DNA of 22,891 bases from Desulfovibrio sp. UBA2564. GTDB lineage: Bacteria > Desulfobacterota > Desulfovibrionia > Desulfovibrionales > Desulfovibrionaceae. Positions 7,726-14,514 of the stretch are shown here, piece after piece. The notes under the pieces were generated by a model that saw only the letters and a list, made by a program, of their open reading frames with translations, had not been told where the DNA came from and did no database searches. Location of the stretch: NCBI GenBank assembly GCA_002340305.1, contig DDLU01000221.1, positions 1-22,891 on the forward strand, in the 5' to 3' direction. Each line of letters begins with the position of its first letter. The first letter of the stretch is position 1. Made by a program: the position numbers and the translations under genes.

Positions 7726-8553
7726 TTACATCTGGTTAAGACAGTCTTCACAGACTTCACCTTCAGGAGTTTCAACCGGAACATTTGCTTTGCCGGATTT
7801 TTCCATAATCATATCAATCATGCTCTCAAATTTATCTGCTGGCAGGTAACCGCGCACGGAAACACCGTTGATCAGGAAAGTCGGGGTAGCGTTTATTCTA
7901 AATTCCCCTGCTTCTTTCTCATCAGCCAGCAGGAATTCCTGCAACTTGGGATCATTAAGACCTTTCTGAAGTTGATCAGGATTAACATCGATTTCTTCCA
8001 GAATTTCACCTAAAACAACACCTTCTTTATCTTCATAGAGTTGCTTCTGGTTCTCAAAAGCAAGGTCATGAAATTTGAATGCTTTTGTCTTATCAAATTG
8101 GGCAATAGCCTCAAAAACAAGCGCCAGTTCGCGTGAGTTCTTATGCATGGGCAGATGCTTAAAAATCAAACGGTATTTCTCAGGCTGTGCAGTTACGAGC
8201 TTGCTGACAACTTTCGCCCCTTTGCTGCAATAGGGGCACAAAAAATCAGTATACTCAACAATTGTTACCGGAGCGGAGGGACTACCCAGAGTAGGCCTTT
8301 CTGCCCAGACACGGGGCTGATACGGATTCTCAATTTCCTTAGCAAACATTGCTTCCCGCTTAAGTTTTTCACGCTGATCAATACCCTGCTCAACGATTTC
8401 CAACATATCCACGCTGCTTTCATGCATAGCATCCAGAACAATCTGGGGATTCTCACGTATCGCTTCTGCAATCTGCTCTTTAAGCATCTGCTTGTTCACA
8501 CACCCCGAAAACAGGACAACAACTGATAGAATCAACAAAATCCGCTTCAACAT
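7726..8553 (-). CDS. DsbA-family thioredoxin-fold lipoprotein
   Basis: A 275-aa periplasmic lipoprotein disulfide oxidoreductase. The lipobox LFSGC places the lipidated Cys at 18. Residues about 20-75 form a charged helical N-terminal extension. The thioredoxin/DsbA domain starts near residue 85 (LGSPSAPVTIVEYTDF), with the active site CPYC at 106-109 and a cis-proline loop at NATPTFLING. This layout is common in deltaproteobacterial DsbA/DsbG-like 'thioredoxin domain' proteins (the Com1/27-kDa antigen type). An additional C-terminal CEDC pair lies 5 residues from the end. ATG has AGAGG 5 nt upstream. It is the first gene of a two-gene unit with the methyltransferase. Confidence 0.88.
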   Translation of the reverse strand: MLKRILLILSVVVLFSGCVNKQMLKEQIAEAIRENPQIVLDAMHESSVDMLEIVEQGIDQREKLKREAMFAKEIENPYQPRVWAERPTLGSPSAPVTIVEYTDFLCPYCSKGAKVVSKLVTAQPEKYRLIFKHLPMHKNSRELALVFEAIAQFDKTKAFKFHDLAFENQKQLYEDKEGVVLGEILEEIDVNPDQLQKGLNDPKLQEFLLADEKEAGEFRINATPTFLINGVSVRGYLPADKFESMIDMIMEKSGKANVPVETPEGEVCEDCLNQM

Positions 8554-8580
8554 AAAAACCTCTTCAACTTCAGTTCAACA

Positions 8581-8613
8581 AAAAACCTCCATGCAATATT
8601 GCCGTGGAGGTTT
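8581..8613 (-). terminator. Terminator of the TIGR04073-like lipoprotein gene
   Basis: On the minus strand, AAACCTCCA...TGGAGGTTT forms a 9-bp stem (8583-8613) with a palindromic loop GCAATATTGC, followed by a T-run. It separates the gene at 8644-9084 from the DsbA-like gene, so the two are probably separate units. Confidence 0.8.
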
Positions 8614-8643
8614 ATACTTCATAAATTCGATTCAGAATCAAAA

Positions 8644-9084
8644 CTATTCAACACCTAATCCCCACATATCACTAAAGGAATCAGTTCTTTCATCTACTTT
8701 TTCAAAAAAATCAGAATGGATAAAATCGGGATCCATGGTAGGAACAGACGGCCCGCCAAAAGGCGAGGTAACAATGTCATACATACCGGAAACAATACGT
8801 CCGCCAGTATACGCAAAACCTACAAAGAGACCACCGATGTAGCCGGCAGCCTGTTCAGCAGGTTCATCATTCTCTGCCGCAAGATCAACTGCCTGATTGG
8901 GAATTTCCAAAGGTGCTGTTAGAATATTAGTCATCCCACGGCCCAATTTTCGAGGTGCGCGGTCAGAATAATTTTCTTCGTTACCCACATAGTTATCAGA
9001 CTTGAGAGAACACCCTCCGATCAACATTGAGAATAACGCAACTGAGATCAACAATATTTTTACAAATCTTTTAGATTTAATCAT
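8644..9084 (-). CDS. TIGR04073-like (exosortase-associated type) lipoprotein
   Basis: A 146-aa small lipoprotein. The lipobox LIGGC has its lipidation Cys at 25. The core contains RKLGRGMTNILTAPLEIP, then a glycine-rich helix GGLFVGFAYTGGRIVSGMYDIVTSPFGG. This matches my memory of TIGR04073, a family first described next to exosortase genes but widespread in deltaproteobacteria; its function is unknown. No exosortase is in this window, so that link should not be assumed. The start is supported by AGGAG just upstream. It has its own promoter-like sequence and terminator, so it is probably monocistronic. Confidence 0.7.
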   Translation of the reverse strand: MIKSKRFVKILLISVALFSMLIGGCSLKSDNYVGNEENYSDRAPRKLGRGMTNILTAPLEIPNQAVDLAAENDEPAEQAAGYIGGLFVGFAYTGGRIVSGMYDIVTSPFGGPSVPTMDPDFIHSDFFEKVDERTDSFSDMWGLGVE

Positions 9085-9101
9085 TTTATCTCCTGTTCAT
9101 A

Positions 9102-9132
9102 ACTATATGCCTCTGCCACAGTTCCCTGTCAA
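9102..9132 (-). promoter_or_regulatory. Probable sigma-70 promoter of the TIGR04073-like gene
   Basis: On the minus strand, TTGACA (9127-9132) is followed 17-19 nt later by CATATA/TATAGT (9102-9107). A start near 9095 would leave a very short leader that still contains the AGGAG site. Confidence 0.5.
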
Positions 9133-9234
9133 GACTACGCGCTTGTTTACTGGGTTTATAAACCAATCACCAGAACAAAAAAATGGCAACTTATCTAAAA
9201 ACGAACACAACATATGTATATATGCTATTCAGCC

Positions 9235-9285
9235 TTAATAAATAAAGACGGCTCAGACTGGGGTGTTAAAAGTCTGAACCGCCTT
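9235..9285 (-). terminator. Terminator downstream of the small TPR gene
   Basis: On the minus strand, AAGGCGGTTCAGACT pairs with AGTCTGAGCCGTCTT (9245-9285), 13 of 15 exact with the other two positions allowing G-U pairs. The following tract TTATTTATTAA is only partly T-rich. Confidence 0.65.
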
Positions 9286-9316
9286 ATGGCAAGGAGGAGA
9301 TGCGTATTGATAAAAT

Positions 9317-9631
9317 TTATGCTGCAAGTTTTAATTTTAGCTCATCCCTCTTGGAAACAATACGGTCTATTAATGCTGCCTGCCCTTTGTGGTCAGGATT
9401 AAGAAATCCGATTGCCAAATCATATGCATGTACAGCCTCCTCAACCTTGCCGGACATCTGCAAAACAACGGCAAGATTGTTATGCAACGTAGCCCTGTGA
9501 ATCTTCTTGGACTTGCATTGAGACATCGCAATTGCATCTTTAAGGTTTGTTTCAGCTTTTTTAAAATCACCTTTATTACAAGCCTGCATTCCCTCCCTAT
9601 TCAACTGCCATGCCTTTCCTAGCTTACACAT
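9317..9631 (-). CDS. Small tetratricopeptide-repeat protein, probably Fur-regulated
   Basis: A 104-aa protein without a signal peptide, so probably cytoplasmic. Two TPR units can be seen: GMQACNKGDFKKAETNLKDA (about 14-33) and NNLAVVLQMSGKVEEAVHAYDLA (about 51-73). TPRs act as protein-protein scaffolds, so the partner rather than the sequence defines the function, which is unknown. AGGAG lies 6 nt before ATG. A strong promoter with a Fur-like box inside its spacer lies 60-88 nt upstream of the start, which points to iron-repressed expression. It is a single-gene unit with its own terminator. Confidence 0.75.
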   Translation of the reverse strand: MCKLGKAWQLNREGMQACNKGDFKKAETNLKDAIAMSQCKSKKIHRATLHNNLAVVLQMSGKVEEAVHAYDLAIGFLNPDHKGQAALIDRIVSKRDELKLKLAA

Positions 9632-9690
9632 ATTCTACTCCTGAAATATATTCGTTATTTGAAAGCGTTGTCCCTCGTTTTGTTGATTAA

Positions 9691-9719
9691 AAGATATTGA
9701 AAACGATTTTCAATGTCAA
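9691..9719 (-). promoter_or_regulatory. Promoter with Fur-like box in the -35/-10 spacer
   Basis: On the minus strand, TTGACA (9714-9719) and TATCTT (9691-9696) are separated by exactly 17 nt. The spacer plus its flanks reads ATTGAAAA-TCG-TTTTCAAT (9696-9714), an 8-bp inverted repeat around 3 nt. This agrees with the TGAAAAT/ATTTTCA Fur operators known from Desulfovibrio-type bacteria. Bound Fur would cover both hexamers and block RNA polymerase. Confidence 0.7.
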
Positions 9720-9724
9720 ACATT

Positions 9725-9764
9725 TTTATTAAAATAAATTCCCGACATAAAAATCCGGGAATTT
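9725..9764 (-). terminator. Terminator of the BASS/ACR3-like transporter gene
   Basis: On the minus strand, AAATTCCCG...CGGGAATTT (9736-9764) forms a 9-bp stem followed by TATTTTAATAAAAATG, a partly U-rich tail. Confidence 0.7.
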
Positions 9765-9806
9765 ACTACGCTCACAGCAATTACACGGTAAACTTCTTCA
9801 CTACAA

Positions 9807-10796
9807 TCACCCCTGACAAGCAACCCTTGCAGGCTTGTTTGCGCCAAAGATCCTATCCGTGAAGCGGACATACCAGGCTGCGGACTGCACTTGGATGATG
9901 TACGCAAGAGCAATAACCAATGCTGCATCTGAACCTTGGGGGCCAAAAGCATTGATAGCAATCGCCAATGCAATGGAAAGGTTGCGCATAACTGATCCAT
10001 ACACAAGGGCAATAGCATCACCACGGGGCAACAATGACTTGCCAATCAGAGTGCTGAGGGTGAAATTGAAAAGATAGAGAACCAGCAACGGCACCAGAAT
10101 GCTGAATAAAACTTCAGGGGCTGAAGCTATTGTCTTCGCCTTCAAGGCCAGAGCTACAAATACAATCCCAAGCACACCAAGAGTGGAGAGAGAGGGAAAC
10201 TTAGGTCCAACAGATTTCTGAAATTCTTCCTGACCATACCTACCCGCTAGAAAGCGCTGGGTTAGATAGCCGAGGGTCATGGGCAGGAAAACAATGAATA
10301 CAATTTGCTTAAACACCGCCATCAAATTAATTTCGATGGATGCCCCCATCAGCATTTTCACAAAAAATGGGGTAAGCAAAGATCCGGCGATCAGGCCAAC
10401 AACAGTCATCTTTACCGCAGCGGACATGTTACCCTTGGCAAATCCGGTCCACGAAATAGTCATCCCACTGGTGGGAACCAATCCCGCAAGGAGAAGCCCT
10501 AGGGCCATGTAAGGCTTATCAGCAAAGAAATACATTCCAAGTCCATAAGCGGCAAAAGGAACCACGCCGAAATTGATTAGTTGGGTAAGTATCTGAGCCT
10601 TGGCATCACCACCTTCGAAAACCTTCCTGATCTTCAAAGTAACCATCATGGGGTAAACCATGAGAAAGGTAAACGGAATGATCATGGACTTAAGCCATGC
10701 AGGATCAAAACTCAGGCCATAAATAAATCCGCCAACCATCATAACCGGGATAGCTACGATCAGGTTCTTGGTAATTTTTTGTAATAAGGTCCACAT
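9807..10796 (-). CDS. Bile acid:sodium symporter (BASS)/ACR3-like membrane transporter
   Basis: A 329-aa inner-membrane protein with about ten hydrophobic segments, of the BART superfamily that includes bile-acid:Na+ symporters and ACR3 arsenite exporters. The segment VPTSGMTISWTGFAKGN aligns with the ACR3 region 'RC.AMV.VWN.LAKGD', but Ser-Gly replaces the arsenite-coordinating Cys. Arsenite export is therefore doubtful; an organic or inorganic anion is equally possible. I chose ATG 10796 over ATG 10820: GGAG (10803-10806) lies 6 nt before the former, while the latter has no ribosome-binding site. It is divergent from a Crp/Fnr regulator, with an Fnr-type site positioned to activate this gene. 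Confidence 0.75.
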   Translation of the reverse strand: MWTLLQKITKNLIVAIPVMMVGGFIYGLSFDPAWLKSMIIPFTFLMVYPMMVTLKIRKVFEGGDAKAQILTQLINFGVVPFAAYGLGMYFFADKPYMALGLLLAGLVPTSGMTISWTGFAKGNMSAAVKMTVVGLIAGSLLTPFFVKMLMGASIEINLMAVFKQIVFIVFLPMTLGYLTQRFLAGRYGQEEFQKSVGPKFPSLSTLGVLGIVFVALALKAKTIASAPEVLFSILVPLLVLYLFNFTLSTLIGKSLLPRGDAIALVYGSVMRNLSIALAIAINAFGPQGSDAALVIALAYIIQVQSAAWYVRFTDRIFGANKPARVACQG

Positions 10797-10854
10797 GCTT
10801 ATCTCCAGTGCTTTAAACATTCATTTCATTGCCCTACTCTTCCTCATGGGTTAA

Positions 10855-10896
10855 AAACTAACACATCTACTGCTACCGGGCATTGATCTCGATCAA
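10855..10896 (-). promoter_or_regulatory. Fnr-type operator and -10 element between transporter and regulator
   Basis: TTGATctcgATCAA (10883-10896) matches the Fnr consensus TTGAT-N4-ATCAA exactly. On the transporter strand, a -10-like TAGTTT (10855-10860) begins 22 nt after it. This puts the site centre at -41.5 from an expected start near 10848, the standard class II activator position. The site also lies 27 nt before the regulator's start codon, so binding there would probably repress the regulator. Confidence 0.7.
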
Positions 10897-10923
10897 CAGG
10901 ACTATTTTTACTTTGGAATAATT

Positions 10924-11595
10924 ATGAGCATTGAAACCGAAATTAGTGAACTCGCCATTTTTTCAAAGCTCCAAAAGGAGCAACTTAAAAGACTGTCTAC
11001 GCATGCAGTCGTAAATAAAATTCCGAAAAAATCTGTATTCTTCAGTGAAGAAAAGTCCGCAAAGGGCTTGCATGTTCTGCTGAGTGGCAAGGTAAAGCTC
11101 TTCAAAATTTCTGAAGAGGGCAAAGAACAGACAATCTTTGTTTTCGGTCCCGGCGAACCATTCTGCCTGTGTTCTGTCTTCTCGGACGGTGTACTTCCAG
11201 CTAACATAAGTGCGTTGGAAGATAGTACGGTTCTCTACATAAATCCCCATGGGTATGAAAAGCTGGTTCAGGAAGATCCCACCATCCTGATGCAGATGAT
11301 GCGGGTCATGTCCAGACGCTTAAAAGAGGCCATGGATATGATCGACTCTCTGGCACTCAAGCAGGTACCGTCAAGGCTTGCCGCCTATTTCCTAAGCCGT
11401 GAAAGTAATGGAATCATAAACATGGATATTTCTTACCGCGAACTTTCCAAAATTATCGGCATTACACCGGAGGCCCTTTCAAGGACCATGAAGAAAATGA
11501 CCGCAAGCGGACTCATTTATGTCACAGGCAACGAAATCAAAATTATTAACATCGAAGAATTAAACCGTTGCAGCGAGGGAGGTTGCCTGCGCTAA
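10924..11595 (+). CDS. Crp/Fnr family transcriptional regulator
   Basis: A 223-aa regulator with an N-terminal cyclic-nucleotide-type sensor domain (about 10-125), a dimerisation helix (about 118-145) and a C-terminal winged HTH. The recognition helix reads TPEALSRTMKKM, giving Glu183-x2-Ser186-Arg187. These are the equivalents of the E. coli Fnr residues that read TTGAT, and such a site lies just upstream. There is no N-terminal Cys cluster as in oxygen-sensing Fnr; the only notable cysteines are Cys81/Cys83 (FCLCS) and Cys216/Cys221 near the C-terminus. The signal is therefore unknown. The ribosome-binding site is weak. It is divergent from the transporter, its likely target. Confidence 0.88.
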   Translation: MSIETEISELAIFSKLQKEQLKRLSTHAVVNKIPKKSVFFSEEKSAKGLHVLLSGKVKLFKISEEGKEQTIFVFGPGEPFCLCSVFSDGVLPANISALEDSTVLYINPHGYEKLVQEDPTILMQMMRVMSRRLKEAMDMIDSLALKQVPSRLAAYFLSRESNGIINMDISYRELSKIIGITPEALSRTMKKMTASGLIYVTGNEIKIINIEELNRCSEGGCLR

Positions 11596-11596
11596 T

Positions 11597-11770
11597 TTAA
11601 TCCCCAATATCAAACTCCCCTCCTCCGCCAAAATCGCCACCGGAATCAAAAGAACAAATACCCTGATCCGTACTCCCCAACTTACACCCATAACCACTCT
11701 CCTTGATGAGATTAAAAGACCTCATTGCCAGAATAGCATATTTAGGGCGCGTACTCACTATTTTCGACAA
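11597..11770 (-). CDS. Possible small glycine-rich protein
   Basis: An open frame downstream of the lipoprotein gene, in the same frame and separated from it only by its TAG stop. It ends at TAA 11597-11599. Possible starts are TTG 11770 (57 aa), GTG 11758 (53 aa) and ATG 11725 (42 aa). The product has a basic/hydrophobic first half (RPKYAILAMRSFNLIKESG) and a Gly/Asp-rich tail (SGGDFGGGGEFDIGD) with cysteines in GYGCKLG and GICSFD. The composition looks protein-like, but no start has a good ribosome-binding site. A competing frame beginning MGVSWG has AAGGAG 7 nt before its ATG yet runs antisense into the regulator gene. I do not recognise a family. Confidence 0.35.
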   Translation of the reverse strand: MSKIVSTRPKYAILAMRSFNLIKESGYGCKLGSTDQGICSFDSGGDFGGGGEFDIGD

Positions 11771-11771
11771 T

Positions 11772-11801
11772 AAAAAACCGCCCCTAAACTAACGAGACGG
11801 T
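11772..11801 (-). terminator. Terminator overlapping the end of the lipoprotein gene
   Basis: On the minus strand, ACCGTCTC pairs with GGGGCGGT (11777-11801, including two G-U pairs) and is followed by TTTTT. The stop codon of the lipoprotein gene is in the loop. Confidence 0.65.
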
Positions 11802-12295
11802 TCGTCCATGAAATTTTTACGTGATTTCTTTTCCTCAACTTGCTTAGCCGGTAACGCATAATGATCAGCCTTACCGGCAAGCATATCCATCAGTTTATAG
11901 ATACGCACCTTGGCTTTCTCCCATTTATGTCCGTCCCACTTTCCGACATCCAGCCATGACCTACCTGCTTCAGAACCATAGCGATAAGCTGTAATCTTAG
12001 CATCAGCCAGATACGTACCAACAGCCCAAGACCAACGCCCTTCGTACCTCAGACTCCACTCACAGCTATCAACAACAGTATCCTGAGGATAAACATCTGG
12101 AGTAATCCCCTGCTCCCGCAACCATTCCTTGAGAGTTATCTTAAACACTTCGCGGGTTTCATCGTGAACAATGATGCAAACTCTGTCCGCATCCAAAATT
12201 TCAGGAACAGGCTCATTGACCACTTTCATTGAAGAACAGGCTGAAGCTGAACCGAGCAGAGTAAAAATCAAAAATATTTTTATATATCGTAGCAT
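11789..12295 (-). CDS. Sbal_3080-like lipoprotein
   Basis: A 168-aa lipoprotein: signal peptide with ASAC lipobox, lipidated Cys20. The body reads DRVCIIVHDETREVFKITL, later CEWSLRYEGRWSWAVGTYLADAKITAYRYG. This resembles the Sbal_3080 lipoprotein family ('VC.VE......F', then 'LTYTA.W.WD.A.YL..A.I.VYR.G'). No function is established for that family. The C-terminus is Lys-rich and charged. GAGG lies 5 nt before the ATG. The neighbouring chemoreceptor gene lies upstream on the same strand but is separated by a terminator, so this is a separate unit. Confidence 0.65.
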   Translation of the reverse strand: MLRYIKIFLIFTLLGSASACSSMKVVNEPVPEILDADRVCIIVHDETREVFKITLKEWLREQGITPDVYPQDTVVDSCEWSLRYEGRWSWAVGTYLADAKITAYRYGSEAGRSWLDVGKWDGHKWEKAKVRIYKLMDMLAGKADHYALPAKQVEEKKSRKNFMDEPSR

Positions 12296-12361
12296 AAGCT
12301 CCTCGTAGTATTTATGACTGGATATAGTGCATCTATTGTATGGTCAATATTTCATTCAATA

Positions 12362-12403
12362 AAAGTGAAACAGGCCGCATTGTATAAACAATACGGCCTG
12401 TTT
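12362..12403 (-). terminator. Terminator of the chemoreceptor gene
   Basis: On the minus strand, AAACAGGCCGTATTGT pairs with ACAATGCGGCCTGTTT (12368-12403) through 16 bp with a single G-U pair and a 4-nt loop. It is followed by a short tract that is U-rich only in part (CACTTTTATTG). Because the odd pair is G-U on the minus strand and C-A on the plus strand, the hairpin is meant for minus-strand RNA. Confidence 0.8.
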
Positions 12404-12427
12404 CGGACAATGGAGTACGGGACTGTA

Positions 12428-13993
12428 CTAGGAAGAAAGTTGTTTAATATAATGTTTCAGTTCATCGCTCATCCTGACCAATTCAATGCTGGCCTCGTTA
12501 GCAGCATGCATGCCTTGAGCAGTACGGGATGCAATAGAGTTGATGTCATCAACCGCCCTGTTAATCTCCTCGCTTGTGGCAGACTGTTGCTCTGCTGCGG
12601 TAGCAATTGACTGAACCTGTTCAGAAGTACCGTTCACAATTTCCGAAATTCTTTCAAGTGTCTGGCCGGAACTATGCGCAATTTCTGTAGACTGTTCAAC
12701 TGCTTCGCTTGCCAATTTAACGCCTTGGATGGAGCGCTGTGCCCCGTCTTGAATGGCTTTAATGGCTTTGCCGACTTCATCAGTAGCCGTCATGGTTTTT
12801 TCTGCAAGCTTACGCACTTCATCAGCAACAACAGCGAAACCACGCCCTGCTTCCCCGGCACGAGCAGCCTCAATAGCAGCATTGAGTGCCAGCAAATTTG
12901 TCTGGTCGGCAATATCCTGAATAACCGTTATAACACTTCCAACAGAATCTGTCTGCTCTCCCAGCTCACTCATGAAAGTTCCAAGATTTACGGCATGTTT
13001 GTTCATGGCCTCAATGGATTCAATCAGCCTACGCCCTTCATTCTGTCCTTCATCCGCATTATCCGCTGCAGATGTGGCATTGTCAGCTGCATCAACAGCA
13101 TTGCGGGCAACCTCAAGGGTTGTGCTATTCATCTCTTCCATGGCTGAAGCGGTTTCAGTAATACGATCAGACTGCAAAGCGGCACCCTTGGCAGCTTCAT
13201 CTATCTGGGAAGCGATAACTTCGGCAGCGGAATTGATCTGCCCGGTAATATCGACAATCTCAACAGCAACATTCGCTACCCGTACAGAATTTTCCTGAAT
13301 CTCACGCTGGTGTTGTTTAACCTCGGTAAGATCGAAATAAATGGTTAAAGCACCACACAATTCATCATCAAGATCATAAAAAGGTTCACCGGAAAACTGC
13401 AACTCATGCAAGCCGCCATCACCCTCAAAGGAAGTCTCTCCCTCGATTCTGATACCCTCGTTCACAACCCGGTCAGTGCGTGTTTTGCGCGAGTTATCAC
13501 CATAAACGTAGCCGCCGGTAGTCAAACCATAATAATCTTCAGGCTTACCTTCTTTGCCGGAAATTTTAAAAAGCATGTTACCAACAAAATTTACTTTCGC
13601 TTCGGCATCACAGGTCATGAAAGGATAGGCTTCGGCAATAGCGTTCAGCACTCCCTCTGCAAAGCCAATGCGTTTCTTCAACAAATCAAGTGTCACGTAT
13701 AACTGTTCATTAACTTTCCCAAACTCACCCCCAAATGATTCCGGTCTATTGGCATTGAAATCCCCCTCAGCAACCCCCTTTAAATAACTGACGATGCTGT
13801 CCGACCCACTGGCTACACTTCTTGTGGAAATCCGAACGGCAAAAACACCTCCAAGCAATACCACTGCAAAGACTAAAATAGCCGTTAAATGCATAATTGA
13901 TTTTTGCTCACCCCCCAGCATGGATGCCCCATAAACAGCCAAAGCACCCAAAACAGCACAGACAACAACCCCAGTCATTAACTTGGTCTTCAT
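12428..13993 (-). CDS. Methyl-accepting chemotaxis protein with cytoplasmic PAS domain
   Basis: A 521-aa chemoreceptor. Two transmembrane helices (about 6-26 and 34-54) are separated by only about 7 residues, so there is no periplasmic sensor domain. A HAMP-like linker follows, then a PAS domain (about 111-221, containing YPFMTCDAEAKVNFVGN and later FDLTEVKQ). The signalling domain ends in the standard hairpin IEAARAGEAGRGFAVVADEV (about 374-393) that binds CheA/CheW. The PAS domain probably senses a cytoplasmic or membrane redox cue. The ORF extends 24 codons further upstream from a TTG, but ATG 13993 lies just before the first membrane helix and behind GGTAGAG, so it is preferred. No CheR/CheB-docking pentapeptide is seen at the C-terminus. 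Confidence 0.88.
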   Translation of the reverse strand: MKTKLMTGVVVCAVLGALAVYGASMLGGEQKSIMHLTAILVFAVVLLGGVFAVRISTRSVASGSDSIVSYLKGVAEGDFNANRPESFGGEFGKVNEQLYVTLDLLKKRIGFAEGVLNAIAEAYPFMTCDAEAKVNFVGNMLFKISGKEGKPEDYYGLTTGGYVYGDNSRKTRTDRVVNEGIRIEGETSFEGDGGLHELQFSGEPFYDLDDELCGALTIYFDLTEVKQHQREIQENSVRVANVAVEIVDITGQINSAAEVIASQIDEAAKGAALQSDRITETASAMEEMNSTTLEVARNAVDAADNATSAADNADEGQNEGRRLIESIEAMNKHAVNLGTFMSELGEQTDSVGSVITVIQDIADQTNLLALNAAIEAARAGEAGRGFAVVADEVRKLAEKTMTATDEVGKAIKAIQDGAQRSIQGVKLASEAVEQSTEIAHSSGQTLERISEIVNGTSEQVQSIATAAEQQSATSEEINRAVDDINSIASRTAQGMHAANEASIELVRMSDELKHYIKQLSS

Positions 13994-14364
13994 AACATTC
14001 TCTACCTGAATAGGTTTAAAGGAAACAACACTCCCCCAACGGAACATTGGCATGTCTATGACCAACTACGAACAGGCCCAACACAACCATAAGCAGTTCC
14101 GAAAAAATTATTTTCGAAATTACTCAAATAAAACCCTTACGTCAATAACTTGTAACTCTTTTGAACACACAAGTGTCGTTTTCAGAAAACCACATTAAGT
14201 ATCAATACAGCGAATATTCATATAAAAATATGTCCAAGAAGCGCACTAAAAGCCCCCTACCCTCCAAGGCACCCAAAATCCCTTAGTATTATGAATATAT
14301 TAAGAAATAAAATAGTTTTTCCTTGACAGATGAGCACAGTGATGGATAGTAAAACTTTCTGCGC
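13994..14364. other. AT-rich spacer between chemoreceptor and tRNA
   Basis: About 370 bp without a credible gene. It probably holds the divergent promoters for the chemoreceptor and tRNA-Arg. A short inverted repeat CGAAAA-aatta-TTTTCG lies near 14099-14115. Nothing else stands out apart from the tRNA promoter. Confidence 0.5.
14323..14352 (+). promoter_or_regulatory. Promoter of tRNA-Arg
   Basis: TTGACA (14323-14328) is followed after 18 nt by TAGTAA (14347-14352), 12 bp before the mature tRNA 5' end. The -35 box is consensus and the -10 is weak. Confidence 0.55.
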
Positions 14365-14441
14365 GGGCAATTAGCTCAGTTGGATAGAGTGTCAGCCTCC
14401 GGAGCTGAAGGCCACAGGTTCGAATCCTGTATTGCCCGCCA
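14365..14441 (+). tRNA. tRNA-Arg(CCG)
   Basis: The acceptor stem GGGCAAT pairs with ATTGCCC (14431-14437), followed by discriminator G and an encoded CCA. The D arm is GCTC...GAGT, and the anticodon arm is TCAGC-CTCCGGA-GCTGA with anticodon CCG at 14399-14401. The variable loop is 5 nt (AGGCC) and the T arm is ACAGG-TTCGAAT-CCTGT. It reads the rare CGG arginine codon. Its 3' end faces an integrase gene, so it is probably the integration site of the adjacent element. Confidence 0.95.
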
Positions 14442-14487
14442 ATTATTTCAATAGATTAGAGTGAAAAGTTAAATTGTCGCCAAACGT

Positions 14488-14509
14488 TACTCACCTTTCT
14501 ACTCACCTT
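14488..14509. repeat. Tandem TACTCACCTT repeats between tRNA and integrase
   Basis: TACTCACCTT occurs at 14488-14497 and again at 14500-14509, a 12-bp period. A further CTCACCT lies at 14524-14530. Short direct repeats next to att sites commonly serve as arm-type integrase or Xis binding sites, which is the inferred role here. Confidence 0.5.
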
Positions 14510-14514
14510 ATTTT

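Noticed and set aside
9300..9500. Plus-strand ORF preceded by AAGGAGGAG
   Set aside because: The Shine-Dalgarno-like run is only 2-3 nt from the ATG and the frame is antisense to the TPR gene, whose promoter and ribosome-binding site are strong.
13994..14065. Upstream extension of the chemoreceptor by 24 codons
   Set aside because: It starts at TTG without a ribosome-binding site and adds a non-membrane segment before the first membrane helix.
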